Below are positions 9,529-21,026 of a DNA stretch of 62,000 nucleotides, in pieces. Source of the DNA: Zygnema cylindricum (taxonomy: Eukaryota; Streptophyta; Zygnematophyceae; Zygnematales; Zygnemataceae); the NCBI GenBank assembly GCA_037447655.1, contig JBBHKE010000060.1, forward strand, positions 109,292 through 171,291, in the 5' to 3' direction. Below the pieces are notes generated by a model, which worked only from the letters and a program-made list of their open reading frames with translations, had not been told where the DNA came from and did no database searches. Numbering within the stretch: the stretch's first letter is position 1; the number at the start of each line of letters is the position of its first letter. A program made the position numbers and the translations under genes.

Positions 9529-10931
9529 GACTACAGGAGACCGAAATTAAGACTTCCCAACGAGTTCGACCCTGCAAGGCACAAGAACCAGGACAAGTGG
9601 CTATTCTCTATTGCGAATTATCTCAAGAATTTTCCTAGCCTATCGGATCGTGAGAAGATTCCCTACGCGGGTGGTCTTTTTAAAGGGGTAACGAGAGCAT
9701 GGTGGAGGACATTGGTGGAGAATGATGAGATACCGACCGTTTGGGCTCTCTTCGCTCAAATCCTCCGTGACGCTTGGCAGCCTGTCAATACGTTAAGGCT
9801 GCAAGGGATAAGATCGTAGTGTTGAAGCAAAGAACTTCGGAGTTGGAGTTTACGCAACAGTTTTTGGAGAGTAAGGTTCAAATACCTACAATGACGGAGG
9901 ATGAAGATGTGGATCGCTACGTGAAGGGGCTTAAATCATCCATTCGTAGGGATGTGAAACAATGGTTTGCTCGGGAAAGCACAACTCCTAGTCTCTCGGC
10001 AATCATTGGGTTTATTGAGCAGACCGATTTAATCGACTTCACCTTCCGTAGACCTTATCATTATGGGTCGAGCAGCGACGAAGGAGGTCGACGAGATGAT
10101 GGTCCAACTCCCATGGAGCTCGGAGCAATTGATGAGGATAAAGAGGTGGTCAACGTGCTTCGGAAAAAGAAGAAAACTACCAAGACCAAGGCCGACAACT
10201 TGTCCCCCGAAGAGCTCCAACGGAGGAGGCAAAATGGCTTATGCTTCCAGTGCGGTTCCCAGGAACATATGGCTCGAGAATGTCCAATACGGAAAAATCC
10301 AGGAAAGGGGAAACTTAACTTCATGAGGTTAGCCGGTGAAGGAGGAGACCCTTTTATATTTCTGGGTCAAATCAGAGTGATCGCAACTAGCTTCATGGTG
10401 GACTCCGGAGCATCGGGAAATTTCATCAACGAGGCGACGGTGAAAAAGTTAAAACTTCCTCTCGTGGTGCTTAAGGATCATCAGTCGGTACAATTGGCAG
10501 ACGGAAGTTCCTTATCCATTACCCATCGCACTCCGAGGTTACGCGTCGGAATATGGAAATTCCGATGGTACGACACTCTTCATGTATTACCTCTTGGGGA
10601 CCATGAGGTAATATTGGGCAAACCGTGGCTGCAAAAATGGAATCCAACGATCGATTGGAGAAGTGGGGCCATGAGAGTGAAGAAGGGTGAAAAAGAGTTT
10701 GAGGTAAAAGCGGGAGTGGTTGGTAAAGGAGCGGAAGAGGGACGCCTACTTTCGGCCTTACATCTTAAGAGGGCGCTCAGAAAAGGAAAAACTATTGGTG
10801 TAGAGGTCATCCAGCCCATGGAGGAGGCAAAGGAGGAGCACTGGAGGAATGGAAGAAGAAGGACCCCGACTTCGACTCAAAAGAAAGTGACGACACCGAA
10901 AAGACTTCCGAAGAGGCCCCGAAAGTCGTGA
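9529..10931 (+). pseudogene. gag-pro: Gypsy G1 gag C-terminal part and protease
   Basis: The gypsy gag resumes here after copia A1. The first stretch reads to about 9793, where a missing base shifts the frame; the rest (from about 9775) runs 385 residues. It contains the zinc knuckle CFQCGSQEHMAREC (about 10239-10280) and a retropepsin site, FMVDSGASGNFIN (about 10393). A second one-base loss near 10838 moves the natural continuation EEWKKKDPDFDSKESDD to the next frame, which flows straight into RT. The ancestral element therefore probably had a single gag-pol frame. Confidence 0.88.
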
Positions 10932-11965
10932 CAAAACTTCTCGAGGAGTACGTAGATGTTTTTCCCCCGAAGCTCCCCGAGGGCTTACCTCCGAAGCGCG
11001 AAGTAGGCCACAAGATAGAACTTGTTCCCGGAGCGGCACCCCTAGCTAATCGGATGTACAAGATGAGTTACACCGAATTAGACGAACTCAAAAAGCAACT
11101 CGCGGAGTTGGTCGAAGCCGGAGCAATAGAACCGAGCAAGTAACCGTATGGAGCCCCTTTTCTTTTCGTGAATATAAAAGATGGAGGTTTCCGTATGTGT
11201 GTGGACTACCGAGCGCTAAACAAGTTAACGATCAAGAATGCGTACCCTTTACCGAGAATAGACGAATTGTTAGACCGACTTCGAGGTGCTAAATATTTCT
11301 CAAAGATAGATCTGCGGAGCGGCTATCACCAGATTCGAATTGCTGACGAGGATGTGGAAAAGACGGCGTTTAGAACTCGGTATGGTCATTTCAAGTTTCG
11401 GGTAATGCCGTTTGGGTTAACCAATGCGCCGGCGACTTTTATGCATCTGATGAACTCAATCTTTCGGCAATATCTGGATGCCTTTGTAATCGTCTTTCTG
11501 GACGACATCTTGGTGTATAGCCGAACGCTGGAGGACCACATGAAGCACCTCCAAACGATCCTACAAGTCCTTCGGGAAAATAAGTTGTACGCAAAGAGGA
11601 GTAAATGTGACTTCTTGAAGGAGAAAATTAATTTTCTGGGCCATTTGGTGAGCCGGGACAGAATCGCAGTGGATCCGAACAAAACGAGGGCAGTGAAGGA
11701 GTGGCCGCACCCGGTGAATATTACGGAATTACGGAGCTTTCTTAGATTATGCTCCTACAATCGACGTTTTGTCAAAGGTTTCGCAAAAATCGTTGCGCCA
11801 CTCACGGAACTACTCAAGAATGACGTGCCCTACGAGTGGAAATCGGCGCAAGGGGCAGCTTTTAACACGCTAAAGGGGCGGTTGGTTACCGCCCCTGTGT
11901 TAGCTGTTCCCGACCCGGACTTAACTTCGACGATAACTACAGACGCCAGCGATACGACTATTTGA
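10844..11965 (+). pseudogene. pol: Gypsy G1 reverse transcriptase
   Basis: Typical Ty3/gypsy RT blocks are present: [52 protein letters not shown] and the catalytic FLDDILVYS, then the [18 protein letters not shown] connection region. Two in-frame stops break it: TAA 11141-11143 in the EPSK*PYGAP segment, and TGA 11963-11965 at SDTTI*AILMQ. The enzyme would use initiator tRNA-Met at 2953 as primer. Confidence 0.92.
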
Positions 11966-12321
11966 GCGATCCTTATGCAGGTTCAAAGAAAAGGCCTACA
12001 ACCCATTGCTTACGAGAGTCGAAGACTAAAGGCAGCGGAGCTTAACTGGGCCACCCATGAAAAGGAGACAATTGCGATCATCAATACGCTGGAGGTTTGG
12101 AAATGTTACGTTCACGGGAAGCGATCAGAGTTATCACGGATCACCACGCCCTACAGTACCTGCAAACACAGCCAAAGTTGTCCAAGAAACAAGTGCGATG
12201 GATGACGTTTCCTCAGACCTTCGGGCCGAAGCTTGTCATTGAGTATAAGAGGGGCAAGACGAACCCGGCGGATGCTCTGTCAAGAAGACCCGGAGTCGCT
12301 GCTCCAGTGGCAGAGCAATGA
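11966..12321 (+). pseudogene. pol: Gypsy G1 RNase H
   Basis: The sequence keeps LMQVQRKGLQPIAYESRRL, ELNWATHEKE and, after a frameshift near 12110, VITDHHALQYLQTQ and KRGKTNPADALSRRP. The latter is the usual end of gypsy RNase H. It is in the same order as in other chromoviruses and follows RT directly. Confidence 0.88.
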
Positions 12322-13431
12322 TCGCAAGCATCGCACGATGTAGACGTAAGCTCTGTGAAAAAACACACCGCATTGTTGACGCAGCGCAAGATCCGAAACT
12401 CAACGCAGTCACTAGTACGGTGCAAGTGGACGAGCAGTGGCTAAGTAGAATCAATGCCCCATACGCCAAAGACGAGACATTAAAGGAACTGATAAAACGG
12501 AAGGTATTGGTCCGAACTTCCAATGGTATGTGGCGATACAGACCAAGTCAAACAACTAGACTTTAAGTTTTGACAAACCAGGAGCTACGTCATTCGATAC
12601 TTCAAATAAGACATGATGAACCGCTCAGTGGACATTTCGGCCGAGATAAAACAACCACACGTGTCGCTGAGGCGTATTATTGGCCAAACATGACTCGGTA
12701 CATTGCGGAGTATGTCCGGACGTGTGACTCCTGTAACAAAAACAAATCGGAATCGGGTCACCACGGTTTGTTACAACCCCTCCCGATACCATCTGTTCCT
12801 ATGGAGGCGATTTCGATGGACTTCATCGTTGCTCTCCCGTTGACCAAGGAAGGTTATGACTCTATCTTCGTCGTCGTGGATTACTTGACAAAATTGGCCC
12901 ATTTCTTACCCACGACAACCACGGCCACAGCTCAAGATGTGGCAGGCTTATTTTTTCGGGAGATATTCCGCCATCACAGACTCCCAAAGAGGATCGTCAA
13001 TGACCGAGATCGAAAGTTTGTGAGTCACTTTTGGAGAAATCTGTTCGAGCTGGAGGAACGCAGCTGGCCATGTCCACAGTTTACCACCCTCAAACAGATG
13101 GTCAGACTGAAAGGGTGAATCGGACTTTGGAGGAGGCGTTGCAGGCTTATGTTTCGGTGCACCAAACGGATTGGGTGAACCATCTAACAACGATTGAGGT
13201 GGCGTACAATAGTCCAGTGCACTCGTCCACGAATGCTACGCCATTCTCCCTTAATGGACGACAGCCCACCCTTCCACAAAACGTATTGGTCGCGGACTGC
13301 CCTACGCCGGCAGCTCTCGATTTTGCCAAAACGTTGCAAGGGAACCTGGAAAAGGCGGCGAAGGCGCTCTAGTTGGCAAAGGATCGTCAAAAGTTGCAGG
13401 CCGACTCTCACCGAAGGAAAGTTTTTTCAGC
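12322..13431 (+). pseudogene. pol: Gypsy G1 integrase
   Basis: The zinc-binding HHCC region is seen as RHDEPLSGHFGRDKT...CDSCNK. The catalytic core has MDFIVALP, VNDRDRKF and HPQTDGQTERVNRTLEE, giving the DDE triad. An in-frame TAA at 12564-12566, a frameshift near 13055, a stop at 13370 and another shift near 13420 disrupt it. It ends in the KDRQKLQAD block that precedes the C-terminal GPY-like region. Confidence 0.9.
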
Positions 13432-14340
13432 GTGGGTGATAAGGTTCGCCTTAATATGACAAACCTCTCCTTATCGGGTGCCCTCTCTAAGAAATTGGCA
13501 TCGAAATTCACTCGCCCATTCACAATTCTGTCACGTGTAGGTAGGGTGGCTTATAAGTTGGATATTCCAAAGGAGTGGCATATCCACAATGTCTTCCATG
13601 TTTCCCTTCTCAAACAATTTCGCGACCCTGATTCGATGTTTACTAATCGACGGCGGAATACCCCTTCACCGCCAGTCCGTGGTACCTCGGACGAGTATGA
13701 AGTGGAAGAGATCCTTCAGTCGTGCCGCTCTCAAATTTCCAACTCCAGCCAGTATCTCGTGCGTTGGAAATGCTACGAAGCTGAAGACAACTCTTGGGTG
13801 AAAGAAGAGGATCTACATTCACTTGAATTACTGCGCCAATTTCAAAAGAGTGAGGACACTCGGCTTCACCGGAGGGGCAAGCGCAGCGGCCGCGGTATAG
13901 GAGCGAATCACAGTGTCGCAACCATCGCAATTATATTGGGGACGCGGCGAAGAAACGCAACGACAATGTTACCGCACCTCAGCGATATAGCGGCGCATCC
14001 ACCGCAGCGCAACACATTTACGGTGACGTCAGAGGAACGCAACGCCACCGCTGCGCTGACAGAGAAGCGCAACGGCGCAATTGTGTTTCACCACATTGGT
14101 GACAACAAACGCTCGGTTTCGCCGCAAGAGCGCAGTTTTATAAATGTTGGACGCTGCGATAACCTCGCACGTTGCGACGCTTCGCAAAGTCCAAACGTGA
14201 AACCCTCAACCCTCTTTGATAAAGCTGCCATCCGCCCTTGCGACCAGCCTAGTCGAAGCAGTTTAGAGAGTGCATCACTCTGCACAACCAGCTTACCTTC
14301 CCTTCTCGAACAACCAGAATTTTCCGACGCCATAAAATCT
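13432..14340 (+). pseudogene. pol: Gypsy G1 integrase C-terminus with chromodomain
   Basis: GDKVRLNMTNL, FTRPFTILSRVG, YKLDIP and HNVFHVSLLKQF are the integrase C-terminal motifs of chromoviruses. A chromodomain follows at about 13687-13850 (YEVEEILQSC, YLVRWKCYEAEDNSWVKEEDL), including aromatic residues that could read methylated histone tails. After this come about 160 basic, low-complexity residues without a recognised fold, in frame with the extra reading frame from 14341. Confidence 0.9.
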
Positions 14341-15593
14341 ATGGCGTCGTCGTCTTCTCCACCACAAAAAAGGAAGAGACGGGTACGGGTAGGGCAAGGA
14401 GATGTACCCCACCCACATAGATTGTTAGCGGCGGCAGAGGCCATGGTAGAGGCAAACATGAGGAGGGAGGTAGGGGCAGTTCTTGAACCAGCGGAGACTA
14501 GCGGAGGAGAGGGGTCAGAAAATTCACAAGACCTCGAGTACAGCCCACTCTAGGAAGGGGATTAGAGGATGAGGAAGATCATGAGATTCCGGATTCGGAG
14601 AAGCCGGAACGGGAATCGACACCCCCGCAAATTGAGGAGCGTACCTCCGATCTGGAGGTGATGAGGGACCCTAATAACGAGAGCACCGCAAACGAGTTGT
14701 CCTCGGAAATCTCGGAGAAGAAGGCGGAAGCACAATACCCTAGCGGAGACGAGGTATTTCTCCTCGGGAGGGAAAGAGGTGACACGGACGGGGAAAGTGA
14801 GAAGGAAGAAGAAATCCCCGATTATCTCTTTCCACTGCCTATGGACACCCGGCATCCGGACCCTACCTTCACCTTCGCCAAACGCCTTTATTGGGATCCT
14901 TCGGAGTGGCTTACAACTTAGAGCACAAGAAATCTTGAGGACCATATCTATATCTCCGCCGACGTGCCGTCACACCCGGCCTGGAATTTCATGAGGACAA
15001 AGGACCTGGGGAACAACCATAAGGGTTACGTACAATTAAACCCTCATGCCCTACCATTTGTGGAAGTCGTAGAAGAGCACTATCGGTACAAGGTGCACGT
15101 TCCCGGGTTACTTCGCCATTACCACCTGTGGGATGTCCGTCTGCATGACATCATCTTCCGGGAGGAGGTTACACCCAAGGTACGGGCACTCAAGCTGGCC
15201 CGGAAGAACGCTCTGCAGCGGGCCCGAGCCGCCAAAAAACATGTTTCCTTTAAATTAAGGAAAGTACCACGGTGGCAACCGACAGAGGGGGTGGCCGAAG
15301 GGGCACAGCAAGCCGAGGAACCCAAAGCCGCCCAAACTCCGACACCAGAAGAACCTACACCGGCGATCATTCCGCCGCAACCCGAGGCACCAGCGGAGGC
15401 ACCGGGGATGGGGAGGACTGGGTTCGGGAGCGAATCACTCGGAGACGCTTGGCAGCGGCGAACCATCATATTGCGCTATTGGAGACTTGTTGTGAGCAGC
15501 TCCAAAATCAACTTGACACCCTACGACAGGAATTCGAGGAGTACCGTGAGGAGACATACGGCATGCTACGGCAATTACAATCTCCCTGAGTAA
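14341..15593 (+). pseudogene. Extra 3' frame (ORF3) of gypsy G1, unknown function
   Basis: ATG 14341 opens MASSSSPPQKRKRRVRVG, which has a basic nuclear-localisation-like cluster. After a frameshift near 14535 an acidic stretch follows (EEDHEIPDSEKPERE), with one stop at 14919-14921. Next is a compact segment, HPAWNFMRTKDLGN...YVQLNPHALPFVEVVEEHY, a basic run KLARKNALQRARAAKK, and a proline-rich linker. After a further shift near 15400 there is a coiled-coil-like C-terminus (ALLETCCEQLQNQLDTLRQE). It ends 45 bases before the LTR. About 410 residues are outside known gypsy domains. It could be a C-terminal extension of pol or a separate protein. I recognise no homologue. Confidence 0.6.
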
Positions 15594-15621
15594 GCAAAGT
15601 TTAGCGGGACGCTGAATCCTT

Positions 15622-15633
15622 AGTGGGAGGCAC
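15622..15633 (+). promoter_or_regulatory. Polypurine tract of gypsy G1
   Basis: AGTGGGAGGCAC directly precedes the TGTAACAGG start of the 3' LTR. It is purine-rich, in the position where plus-strand synthesis is primed. Confidence 0.6.
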
Positions 15634-16112
15634 TGTAACAGGTTTAAAAGGTTGAGTACTTAGTTGCTATAGTTGCGATTGCAGAGCAGCGCAGCTGCGA
15701 TTCCAGATCAGCGCAACATAGCAGCATAGCAACTTAGTAGAATAACGTAGCGCAGCATAACAACACAGCGTGGCAATATAGCAACGCCGCAGAATGTAGA
15801 TTTAACTGTATAGTTCTAAAAAGATACCTTGGATAGATCTCGGTTGACCGCGAATGTCCACGTGTACAGTTGTACAGTTATAGGTTGATTACTAGCTAGC
15901 TAGTTTAAATCGTGAAGTAGGCCTAGTCAGCAGGAGACTCTTTGAGTAGACCTTCGCAGCGAGCGCTGAATCTTGTAATCCTCTCCCGAGTAATAAAGTT
16001 TAACCTTTTCTGTTATTGTTGTGTGCTCCTACAGTTACTACGAAGAGATCTTTGGAGTCTTTCCGCTGTGCATGGTGGCGTATTATGGTGCTTATATTGT
16101 GTCTCTTTTACA
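15634..16112 (+). repeat. 3' LTR of gypsy G1
   Basis: This 479-bp repeat begins TGTAACAGG and ends CTCTTTTACA. It shares the last about 400 bp with 2552-2951. Its first 100 bp are rich in AGCGCAGC and AGCAACGC-like motifs, which also recur inside pol between 13930 and 14180. An AATAAA motif occurs near 15992. Confidence 0.85.
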
Positions 16113-19100
16113 ATACGTCATATTACTATCGTGAAATACTTTTGAAAGTACTAATGCGAAATCGAGTTGATTCCGCGTGTGTCTCATTTGGTCAATGAAT
16201 TGTAACACGTTCTCATTCCCGCAAATAAAAAAATGAATTTTTGTTTGTATAACAACAGTAGCCTTCATCTCTTTCTAAGAGGTCTTTCTTTCTACATGTT
16301 ATTCATATAAGTGCATATATGCACATATATAGATACATACATATTGACCTACATATTGATGGAATCGCTAGACAACAATCAAAGTGCGCATAAAAATAAT
16401 TCACAATCAAAAACAAAAATAATAACATGTTATTCACCATTACACGTGTCTACCCAAGCAAAAGTCTTTTCTTAGGCGATGTGACGATGTAACTGTAACC
16501 TTAGAATGAAACTTTAGAATTTAGCAAAGATTTTCCGTTGTACTTTTTAAAATATGCTTATGTCTAAGAAATAAATCATCATTTTGAAAAGCGACGGTTG
16601 TAGATGTAGGTACAAATTGTGACACTTTAAATAACTACAAAAGATCTGAAAATTGGTGAAGTCTACAAAAACAATGACGGTTGTAAACTTCGAGTTTTTT
16701 GTGACATTGTGGATGTTCAAGTGTGACATTGGGAACGTTTTGCGACTAACTGGTGTCTTTTTTTGACGTGAAGAGGGTTTATTCACCTGATGGGATGTTC
16801 CTTTCCACATTATTTTACAAGATTAGTGGCTGAAGAGACAAAAGATGGACTTATAAAAATAATTTGAAACGAAGCTTTAAGAGGATTGTCGTTTTCCCCA
16901 GCGATTATAGATTTTTCTGTGACCCATAGCTCGGAAAAGATGATCAATGTGGTGTAGGCAGAGAATGGAGTAGATCACGAGTTCAAAAAAGCTAAGCCTT
17001 CTCCCTATTTCTTTGTCATTTGTTCAATCACTAGACTATTGTCTTGAAGGGAGTCAAACGGAGTTGAGTTAAATTTGTTATGTTGGACGTGTTATAAATA
17101 TGGGGATTTTGTCTTTTGTTGTGCACATTGTAGTCGAGGAATAGTCTAAAAATTTGAAAACTTCGTGAACACATATATTATCTTTGTTAAAATGGGTAAA
17201 AAATAGCACCCGTCCAAGTAGCGACAAATTTTCCACAAAGCTGGACAATCAAAAGGTTTTTATTTTCTTATTTTTTTAATGTTTTATTGCTAAAGTTATT
17301 GATTTTTTTTCATGCGTTTCATTGACCATGTGGCTACAAATTTAGGAGTCGTTTGCATCTCAAAACAACTTTTTCTTCTAAAGAGGTCATTCTAGTGTAA
17401 TTATTCAAAAAAAATCATAAAATAAGATATATAAAACTGGCAGAAAGGGATGGAGATGGAGATGGATAACTCAAAAAGAAAAAATGACACGATGAGTACT
17501 AAATGATGTTGTTAACTTGGGCTTAACAAGTTTTCTTTCCGTTCATGTAGTCTTTCTCGTGCTTTAAATATATGTTTGTGTGGACTTATTAGAAATTTGA
17601 ATTAAAGTTATGTAAATTATGGTCACTTTCATTAAGGATCTTTCTTATTGTAAGATATACACGTAAATGCACACACATATACATATATTAACCTACATTA
17701 ACCTATAACATAAACCACATTTTTTTGTTTGGAATTTTCTTCCACACTTTTTTCTCCGATAGGACAATGTTCCACCACTAGACGTAGGTACAATTTTGTG
17801 ACGGATGAAGACGACTACGGAACTTTTGAGAATCGGTGACGCCAACAAAAACAGCGACAATTGTAGACGTTTAAATCTTTTTCATTTTGTGACGTTGTAC
17901 ATGTTTAGGGTTTTGTGACATTGTGACGCCATGCTTACTTGTGACAACGTCGAAGTCATAAATTCAAGAACTTTCTTCCATGGCTACCCGATTTCGTTTT
18001 TTTTACTTTTCTCACTCGACTTGACATAAAAATATACATAAAGGTAGTCAAAAGAATTATTTTTGAAATGTCTTTCATTTTGTACCAATATTGTCGTGCC
18101 TCATTCCAAAAAGTGTGAGATAAATGCGTTAGTGTAAAAGGGAAAGGGGAGAGGCGACAACGGTGCAAAATTTTGCAAATAACCATGAATGAAAGTGGAG
18201 GTTCGAGACCCCTGCATATTTTTTTCCGTACATTCTAGTCTTTTACGTACATGCATGTGACAGGCAAGGAGAAAAATAGCAAGTTCTTTCCCTCGTCCTA
18301 ATATTTTTCCACTCGTGTGGCATTTGCGTGAACCGTTTTTCATTCGTTGTTTGGGAGGTACTTTCCTTAAAATCCAGTCGCGAGGCGATTTCCGGTGAAG
18401 TTTTTTGACGGCTTGATTATCTTGCCCGAGGGTCCAAAAAACAAAAACGCCAAATTCGTTCACATGACGACAAACTTCCAGCACATTCAAAGTATCGACT
18501 TAACGTTTACTGTACTTTTAAAGAATTGATTTTCTGTACGGATAAGTTTTTATCGTATAGAACTGTGTTTTAGGTTAAAACAACAAAATAAAGTTTATAT
18601 TTTAATACATGGGGACGTACTTTGTTAAAGTTGACAATTGACCTTATTTTAAAGTGGACAATTGTCGTTACGTTAAAGTATATTTTTGTCAGCACACTAA
18701 ACCGTGAATTGTATTTAGAGTAAAGAAAAAATTAGAGCAAAAAAAAAAAATACAATTAGAGTTATGAACACTAATTTGTGTGTTATAACTTTTTCACAGT
18801 GGAAGTTTACTCTAATTTATTTAAGTACTTTTTATTGGGTTATGCTTCCAATAATTATCCGCGCTGAAATTATAAACTGTAAATTACGTAGACTTACAAA
18901 ATCTGTCAACCCGTATAGTTTTGACGTCATTATGATGCTAGTATTATTTGTCGCGCTAAATGTCAGTTAAGTTTCACAGTGACGACGATGTTGTCGACGG
19001 ACGAGAGTTACGCGAACGACTTTTTTTCGATGTGATTGATTTTTTGTTTAGTGCGATTTCACGTGCGAGCACGATTTAGTAAATCATTATTTGCACCGTT

Positions 19101-21026
19101 TTACTTATAAAAGTACAATTTTGCACGATCGAACGTCGTCCGTACTCCACACAATTGAAAACTAACCTATACGCTAATTAAACCTTACCTTAAATGGAAT
19201 AATGAAAAATATATAATCATTTACTTTATTTAAGGTGATATAGTCAAAATTTAAGGCGACTGAATAAGCGCTATCTACTCTAATTATGATTCGTGGTGTA
19301 GTTGTGGTGCAAATTTTCCGTCCACAATCTCGACTTAGGGTCAAGTTCCATCAGTCGTTTCTGTAATCGTACGGCCAACTCTACGGGCCGGGTTAATTGA
19401 GGGTAAGGTTCCATTAGGGAAAAAATGTTGTTGTTTACTGAAAGCCGTACTCTTTCGTACAGTGTCGTACCAAAAAAAAAAAATGTCAGAAAAACAAGCC
19501 TACTGAATGAGGGATTTGATTCTCCACGTTTATGGGCATAAACGTGGATTGTCGGATGCATAATCAGATACGTCGTCGTTTGACACTTTCAGTTCGCAAC
19601 AAGTGACCCGGAGTAGGTCAATTCTTAGCGCCTGAACGTTTTGCATCGTGCCTCGTGGAAAAGTGAACATATATCCACGACGATCGCGCGACCAGGTGGG
19701 TACACATCGCATATGACATGTGCCTTCTGCCAGAGAGGATGCGAAGCCACCGGAAGACGCAAGAAAACCTTTGACGAAGGATATTGTTTCAAGCATCTGT
19801 TGCCATCCACTAACCATTTTGTAATTTTCCTATGTTTTCCCAAATCTTAAGTTTCGTCCGCCCGTACATGTTTTTTTCAATACGTTGTACGAGTCACTTT
19901 TTACCTTCACTAGTACAAATATGTGGTCACAATTAGCTGTCAGAGATTCTTTCAAGATTTTTAGAATCGTACTCATCTTTTACGTGGACCAATCAAATTT
20001 TTCCATAAAAATAAATAGTTGGTCATTGACCCGACACAATGGAAAGATGACCCGACACAATGGAACGTTGGCTTCCGTAAACGATTTTTGAACAACGCTT
20101 TGAGTCGATGTTCCATCATGATAATTCTGTAAACCACGTGTTATGCGTTGAGTGGCACCACGTGGGTGTTGACCGGATATTGAAAATCTTTTGAAAATCT
20201 TCACACCGACAAATTTCATTTCAAATCTTCACTCGCGAACCATGTACCTGCGTAACAAGTCATAATACGACAGAAATTTCGTAATTTTTGCAAATGCCAG
20301 TCTTTTACGCCATCTCATTTTTTAAGGCTCATATTTTCGAACATAACAAAAATCCTTTGACGAAAATAGTGTGACGAAGGAGCGTTGCCATGACCGTTTC
20401 GAGATTTTTTTTTTAATTTTCAGTTGCATTTTGAAATATACATACCATGTGCAAATTTTGTTAATTTTCCATGGTTTTCCATCATGACACGTAGCTTATT
20501 TGTCCAACGTGTTACAGTTAGTTATTTTTTGTATCTGGCAACCCACCCACCTCCTAGAGGTACTAGCCACCTCCTACGGGTACATTGGCACAGTAATTGG
20601 CACTTAAGGGGAAAAATGAAGCGATTACCTCCCAGTAGTGTTGGGTATCGGGTGATTTCATATCGCGATAATTTTTGTATTCGATATATCGAATATCGAT
20701 CGGTCAGGTTTATCGATATATCGTATCGAGACCAACATAAAATATCGCGATAATCATCGCGATATGTAGTACTTTTTAATTTTTTTATTTTATATAATAT
20801 GTTATTTTACCCCAGAGTAAATATTATGTGCACCGTGAGACGCCACGTACGACGTGAATTTTACTCCGTAACTTCACACTAAACGCCACAAAATAGAACC
20901 GCAAAAAAATTATTAATCCTGTAACGCATAACATTCATTACTTTGTATGGACAGAATTTGACGTACGAAAAGTAGACACTAAATTTGTCAAAAGATGAGC
21001 TGACAAAAAAAATTACCTCTCTCTCT
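16113..21026. other. Anonymous AT-rich region without recognisable genes
   Basis: No frame here looks like a known protein. About 16290-16760 and 17640-17940 are two diverged direct copies of the same kind of sequence (shared TACATATTGACCTACAT/TACATATATTAACCTACAT, GGTACAAATTGTGAC/GGTACAATTTTGTGAC, and GTGACATTGTG). At 20037-20068 the unit GACCCGACACAATGGAA occurs twice in tandem. The minus-strand frame 19280-19419 (MEPYPQLTRPVELAVRLQKR) is the most protein-like piece, but I cannot identify it. Confidence 0.5.
20640..20765. repeat. Cluster of short ATATCG palindromes
   Basis: ATATCGCGAT, TCGATATATCGA, ATCGATCGG and TATCGATATATCG follow each other within about 125 bp, and ATATCGCGAT recurs at both ends. 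The cluster begins just after AGTGTTGGGTATCGG. It may be one end of a DNA transposon or an unstable palindromic repeat. No matching second terminus was found. Confidence 0.45.

Larger units (their letters stand above)
2536..16112 (+). mobile_element. Ty3/gypsy chromovirus G1, split by copia A1
   Basis: Between two similar LTRs lie, in order: primer site, gag with a zinc knuckle, protease, reverse transcriptase, RNase H, integrase with HHCC and DDE residues, a chromodomain and an extra frame, all on the plus strand. This order is that of chromoviruses, whose chromodomain tethers integration to chromatin. The gag is cut at 3135 by a 6.4-kb copia element, so G1 is the older insertion. At least six frameshifts and several stops show that it is dead. 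No matching target duplication is seen (ATTTG on the left, ATACG on the right). Confidence 0.88.

Noticed and set aside
10838-10931. Programmed frameshift between gypsy gag-protease and pol
   Set aside because: No slippery heptamer followed by structure is seen. The natural continuation overlaps for about 90 bases, as expected from a one-base deletion in a purine run, and similar random shifts occur elsewhere in this element.
18101-18490. Minus-strand frame of 129 residues
   Set aside because: It has no recognisable motif, lies in AT-rich anonymous DNA and shows no codon pattern that I can support.
19530-19850. Overlapping frames on both strands (95 and 69 residues)
   Set aside because: Neither resembles a known family and they exclude each other. 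They are mentioned only as part of the anonymous region.
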